Assembly (NCBI GenBank): GCA_017516065.1 | Contig: JAFWDQ010000011.1 | Coordinates: 1 to 64,000 of the forward strand | Source of the DNA: Oscillospiraceae bacterium | GTDB taxonomy: Bacteria > Bacillota > Clostridia > Oscillospirales > Oscillospiraceae | Length of the DNA: 64,000 nucleotides | Direction: 5' to 3' | Part shown: one piece after another, positions 60,787 through 64,000 of the stretch | Layout of the letters: every line of letters begins with the position of its first letter | How positions within the stretch are numbered: position 1 is the stretch's first letter | Position numbers and translations under genes: made by a program | The notes under the pieces: generated by a model | Told to the model about the DNA's origin: nothing | Seen by the model: only the letters and a program-made list of their open reading frames with translations | The model's database searches: none

Positions 60787-60815
60787 ATTATAGGCCCGGA
60801 CAATTCCGCTGTCAA
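60787..60815 (-). promoter_or_regulatory. nifJ promoter (full consensus)
   Basis: TTGACA (60810-60815), 17 bp, TATAAT (60787-60792): both hexamers perfect, the best promoter in the window. Confidence 0.92.
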
Positions 60816-60910
60816 CCGGTTTCGACAACGGGAAAAACCGGCAGGACCCACAGATTGTCTGCGGCATGTTCCGGGCATACGGCATCTTGTGGTTTGAATA
60901 AAAATATTGC

Positions 60911-60939
60911 TTTACAGGAGGCGGCGGATGCATTATACT
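60911..60939 (+). promoter_or_regulatory. promoter of the spermidine-synthase-like gene
   Basis: TTTACA (60911-60916), 17 bp, TATACT (60934-60939); divergent from nifJ. Confidence 0.75.
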
Positions 60940-60990
60940 GTCACAAGAAGGAAAAAACATTACGGCGCCGGCGGCGAAGAAGGAGCCTGT

Positions 60991-62583
60991 ATGAAGGATC
61001 GACCCATCCTGAAAAACAAGATCTACCTCTACGTCACGGAGTTTTTCGCCGGCGTCTCGGTCATGGCCGTGGAGTTGGGTGCCAGCCGTCTGCTGGCGCC
61101 GTACTTCTCCTCGTCCCAGATCGTCTGGACCATCATCATCGGCACCATTATGATCGCCCTGGCCCTGGGCAACCTGTGGGGCGGCCGCCGCGCGGACCGG
61201 GACCCGGATCCGGACCGGCTGTACCGGCGCATCCTCATCGCTGCGGTGTGGATCGCCGCCATCCCGGTCCTGGGCAAGTACGTCATCCTGGGCATCTCCG
61301 GCCTGCTGGTACTGACGGTCAACACCCATTTTCTTGTGCTGGCGGCGTTTTTCACCTGCATCATTGTCTTCGTCTTTCCTCTGTTCCTGCTGGGTACGGT
61401 GACGCCGTCCCTGATCAAATATACCGTTTCCTCCCTGGAGGCCAGCGGCCGCATCGCCGGCGCCCTGGGGGCCGCCAACACCGTGGGCAGCATCCTGGGC
61501 ACCTTCCTGCCCACCTTCGTCACCATCCCCACCGTGGGCACCGCCGTGACGTTCCTGCTCTTCTCCGGGATACTGCTGCTCATCGGCCTGATCTACTTCA
61601 TCAGCGCCGGAGCGAAGAGGATCCTGTGTCTTGTGACGCTGGTGCTGTTCATCCTCTGTTCCATCTTCGGCAATGGGGACAGCTTCGCCTTCTGGGAGAA
61701 GTCCCTGGCCTATGAGGGGGAGTCCGTGTACAACTACCTGCAGGTCAAGGACCTGGACGACCGGATCATCCTGTCCACCAACGTCCTGTTCGGCGTACAG
61801 AGCGTGAAGATGAAGACCGACGCCCTGACGGGCATGTACTACGACACCGCTCTGGCGGCACCGGTCATGGCGGGGCTGAAGGAGGGCGGCCGGGTGCTGA
61901 TCCTGGGCAACGGCACCGGCACCTACGCCTCCCAGTGCCTGCGGTATTTTGACGGCGTCTCCGTCACCGGTGTGGAGATCGACCGGCGCATCAGTGACCT
62001 GGCCTACGAGTATTTCGATATGCCGGAGGCCGTGGAGCTGGTCACTTACGACGGCCGGGCCTACCTCCAGGCCGTGGATGAGAAATACGACGTCATTTTA
62101 GTGGACGCCTATCAGGACATCACCATCCCATTCCAGATGTCCACGATGGAGTTCTTCACTCTGGCCCGGGACCACCTGACGGAGAACGGGGCGCTGGTGG
62201 TGAACATGAACATGCACTCCGACGGCACCGGCAGCATCAACGAGGCGCTGTGCGACACCATCGCCGCGGTATTCCCCTCGGTGTGTACCGTGGACGTGAC
62301 CTACAGCACCAACCGGGAACTCTTTGCCGCCGCCTTCGACGTGCGGCAGGCACTGACGGAAAACCTGTCCGGCGTCTCCGATCCGGAACTCCGAAACAGG
62401 ATGGGCGGCGTACTCAACCGCCTGATCCCCTATTCCGGCGGCAGGCACGTCCTCACCGACGACAAGGCCCCCGTGGAACTGCTGGGCATGCGGGTCATCG
62501 ACGAGCTCATCGCCGACGAGCTGAGCTATTATAAGGAGATCTTCCGGGAGCAGGGGGTGTCCGGTCTGCTGGACGCCGCCTGA
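60991..62583 (+). CDS. membrane protein fused to a spermidine-synthase-like domain
   Basis: 530-aa fused transporter-like/spermidine-synthase-like protein. The N-terminal ~200 residues contain about six to seven hydrophobic helices (YVTEFFAGVSVMAVELGASR, the family start, and GAANTVGSILGTFLPTFV). The C-terminal half is a Rossmann domain with LILGNGTGTY (~303-312), VTGVEIDRRI and VILVDAYQDITIPF. The usual polyamine-synthase acidic pocket is not clear, so aminopropyl transfer is doubtful. ATG at 60991 follows AAGGAG; an upstream in-frame start overlaps the promoter. Substrate unknown. Confidence 0.9.
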   Translation: MKDRPILKNKIYLYVTEFFAGVSVMAVELGASRLLAPYFSSSQIVWTIIIGTIMIALALGNLWGGRRADRDPDPDRLYRRILIAAVWIAAIPVLGKYVILGISGLLVLTVNTHFLVLAAFFTCIIVFVFPLFLLGTVTPSLIKYTVSSLEASGRIAGALGAANTVGSILGTFLPTFVTIPTVGTAVTFLLFSGILLLIGLIYFISAGAKRILCLVTLVLFILCSIFGNGDSFAFWEKSLAYEGESVYNYLQVKDLDDRIILSTNVLFGVQSVKMKTDALTGMYYDTALAAPVMAGLKEGGRVLILGNGTGTYASQCLRYFDGVSVTGVEIDRRISDLAYEYFDMPEAVELVTYDGRAYLQAVDEKYDVILVDAYQDITIPFQMSTMEFFTLARDHLTENGALVVNMNMHSDGTGSINEALCDTIAAVFPSVCTVDVTYSTNRELFAAAFDVRQALTENLSGVSDPELRNRMGGVLNRLIPYSGGRHVLTDDKAPVELLGMRVIDELIADELSYYKEIFREQGVSGLLDAA

Positions 62584-62593
62584 CGGCGGGAGC

Positions 62594-62621
62594 TTTACAG
62601 CCAAACCGTATCATTTATATA
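62594..62621 (+). promoter_or_regulatory. possible promoter of the second degV
   Basis: TTTACA (62594-62599), 16 bp, TATATA (62616-62621). Confidence 0.45.
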
Positions 62622-62668
62622 GATACACAGAGCAAACAGAAAAAGAGAACGAAACGGAGGACGGACCT

Positions 62669-63529
62669 ATGCGCATCAAGATCACTGCGGACAGCACCTG
62701 CGATCTGAGACCGGAGACCATAGCGGAGCACGACATCGAGCTTTTTTCCCTGACGATCAAGATGGGAGACAAGCTGTATCGGGACGGCGTGGACATCACC
62801 GCCGCGGACACCTTCCGGTATGTGGACGCCGGCGGCGAGCTGTGCTCTACCATCGCCCTCAACGTCCAGGAGTACCAGGAGCGGTTCGAGGTCCTGGCAA
62901 AGGAATACGACGCTGTCATCCACATCAATATCAGCAGCGATTTTTCCAGCTGCTACCAGAACGCCTGCATCGCCGCGGCGGAGCTGGACAACGTCTATGT
63001 GGTGGACTCCCGGAACCTCTCCAGCGGCCACGGCCACGTGGTCATGGAGGCAGTCACCAAGGCCGAGGAGGGCAAGACACCGGAGGAGATCCTGGCCTGG
63101 CTGGATGACGTGATCCCCCGGGTCAATGCCAGCTTCATTCTGGACCGGCTGGACTATATGCGCAAGGGCGGCCGCTGCTCCACCGTGCAGGCGCTGGGGG
63201 CCAATCTGCTCAAGCTCAAGCCCTGCATCGAGGTGACCGGCGGCAAGATGCACGTGAGCAAAAAGTACCGGGGCAATCTGGAGAAGGTCATGATGGAGTA
63301 CACCAGGGACCGGCTGAAAAATCCCGACGAGCTGGTGCTGGACCGGGTCTACATCACCTCTCCCGAAGCGTCTGCCGAGCTCATTGAGAAAATCAGGGAG
63401 CTGATCGCTCAGCTGGCGCCCTTCACGACGATCCAGCACACCGTTGCCGGCTGCACCGTGGGCTGTCACTGCGGCCCCAACACCATCGGCGTACTGTATA
63501 TCATGAAGCACGCCAAGGAGGAGCAGTAA
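62669..63529 (+). CDS. DegV family fatty-acid-binding protein (second copy)
   Basis: 286-aa FakB-like protein. It opens RIKITADSTCDL, has the acyl loop SSDFSSCYQNA and DSRNLSSGHGHVV, and the C-terminal hallmark TVGCHCGPNTIGVLY. ATG at 62669 follows GGAGG. It differs clearly from the DegV at 29.6 kb, so the two may select different fatty acids, as known for FakB1/FakB2. It is followed at once by the carbonic anhydrase gene. Confidence 0.94.
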   Translation: MRIKITADSTCDLRPETIAEHDIELFSLTIKMGDKLYRDGVDITAADTFRYVDAGGELCSTIALNVQEYQERFEVLAKEYDAVIHINISSDFSSCYQNACIAAAELDNVYVVDSRNLSSGHGHVVMEAVTKAEEGKTPEEILAWLDDVIPRVNASFILDRLDYMRKGGRCSTVQALGANLLKLKPCIEVTGGKMHVSKKYRGNLEKVMMEYTRDRLKNPDELVLDRVYITSPEASAELIEKIRELIAQLAPFTTIQHTVAGCTVGCHCGPNTIGVLYIMKHAKEEQ

Positions 63530-63530
63530 G

Positions 63531-64000
63531 ATGCTCCGTCCCTGGAAGGGCTTCTTTCCCCGGATCGGCCCGGACTGCTACATTGACGCCGCCGCCGTTC
63601 TCATCGGCGACGTGGAGATCGCCGGGCGGTCCAGCGTCTGGCCCTGCGCGGTGCTCCGGGGCGACGAAGCCGCCATCCGTGTGGGCAGCGGCACCTCCAT
63701 CCAGGACAACTGCGTGCTCCACGCGGCCACCACGGTGGGCAATGACGTCACCGTGGGGCACGGAGCCATCGTCCATGGCTGTATTGTAGAGGACGGCTGT
63801 CTCATCGGCATGGGCGCCATCATCATGAACGACGCCGTCATCGGCCATCACTCTCTGGTGGGAGCCGGAGCCCTGGTCACCGGCGGCGTAGTGATCCCGC
63901 CCAACAGCTTGGTACTGGGCAGCCCCGCCAAAGTGGTCCGGCCCCTGCGGGACAGCGAGCTGGCGGACATGAAGCGCCAGTCCGACGTCTACCTTACGCT
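63531..64000 (+). CDS. gamma-class carbonic anhydrase-like protein (3' end outside window)
   Basis: The frame runs off the window end after ~156 codons. Hexapeptide-repeat beta-helix with the gamma-CA metal histidines in correct spacing: His64 (CVLHA), His77 (VTVGHG) and His82 (IVHG). GDEAAIRVGSGTSIQDN and GSPAKVVRPL are family features. ATG at 63531 is only one base after the DegV stop, so the two genes are cotranscribed. Could be a true carbonic anhydrase or a CaiE/PaaY-like acyl-transferase relative; the metal site favours the former. Confidence 0.9.
   Translation, partial: MLRPWKGFFPRIGPDCYIDAAAVLIGDVEIAGRSSVWPCAVLRGDEAAIRVGSGTSIQDNCVLHAATTVGNDVTVGHGAIVHGCIVEDGCLIGMGAIIMNDAVIGHHSLVGAGALVTGGVVIPPNSLVLGSPAKVVRPLRDSELADMKRQSDVYLT

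Noticed and set aside
57329..60793. Long plus-strand frame opposite nifJ
   Set aside because: His/Gly/Leu-rich shadow typical of G+C-rich coding DNA; nifJ carries all expected motifs.

Overview
The window is visibly G+C-rich and reads as a chromosomal segment of an anaerobic, monoderm member of the Clostridia, most plausibly an Oscillospiraceae-type gut bacterium (genus not resolvable). Supporting signs are the split P-protein glycine cleavage system (gcvPA/gcvPB), pyruvate:ferredoxin oxidoreductase, SLH-domain surface proteins, a sortase-assembled pilus, many lipobox lipoproteins and AGGAGG-type ribosome binding sites. No rRNA, CRISPR array, prophage or transposase gene was seen. One tRNA (Thr, CGT) is present.

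Layout. 1-3.6 kb: the 3' part of a large MBG/Ig-like/SLH surface protein and a small unknown protein. 3.6-14.3 kb, minus strand: an HtrA protease, then a long same-strand run read as gcvT-gcvH-gcvPA-gcvPB-lplA-lpdA-(AI-2E transporter)-cysE, linking glycine cleavage, lipoylation and serine acetylation, led by a consensus promoter and a structured leader. 14.5-24 kb: a coiled-coil lipoprotein with a DKPDT repeat tail, glmS, a polar amino-acid ABC transporter, an AEC transporter and a rhodanese. 24-34 kb: ileS, a second SLH protein, DegV, an M20 peptidase, tRNA-Thr, a CDF metal exporter and ychF. 34.5-45.8 kb, plus strand: a complete pilus locus consisting of a signal peptidase, an LPSTG backbone pilin, a class C sortase, an LPQTG minor pilin, a second sortase and a 2049-residue fibro-slime/SpaA adhesin ending in LPSTG. 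46-47.4 kb: a MATE transporter. 47.9-55.7 kb: a cluster of lipoproteins, an SLH protein, an SPFH/zinc-ribbon protein, a small membrane protein and a DUF4428 zinc protein. 55.8-64 kb: a methyltransferase, nifJ, a membrane spermidine-synthase-like protein, a second DegV and the start of a gamma carbonic anhydrase.

The genes describe amino-acid-fermenting metabolism (glycine cleavage, PFOR, amino-acid uptake, peptidase) combined with an elaborate envelope: S-layer proteins, covalently built pili and envelope-stress-like factors. Most transcription units have a recognisable sigma-A-type promoter and a hairpin terminator, which fix the operon boundaries used here.

The most unusual structures are a family of intergenic mosaic repeats at about 19.0-19.7, 27.4 and 56.6-57.0 kb. 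They are built from hairpin modules, two copies have hairpin-bearing inverted ends, and one internal stem keeps base pairing although its sequence differs between copies. Other leads are the gcvT leader, the SPFH/DUF4428/lipoprotein cluster and the pilus locus with its unusual adhesin.
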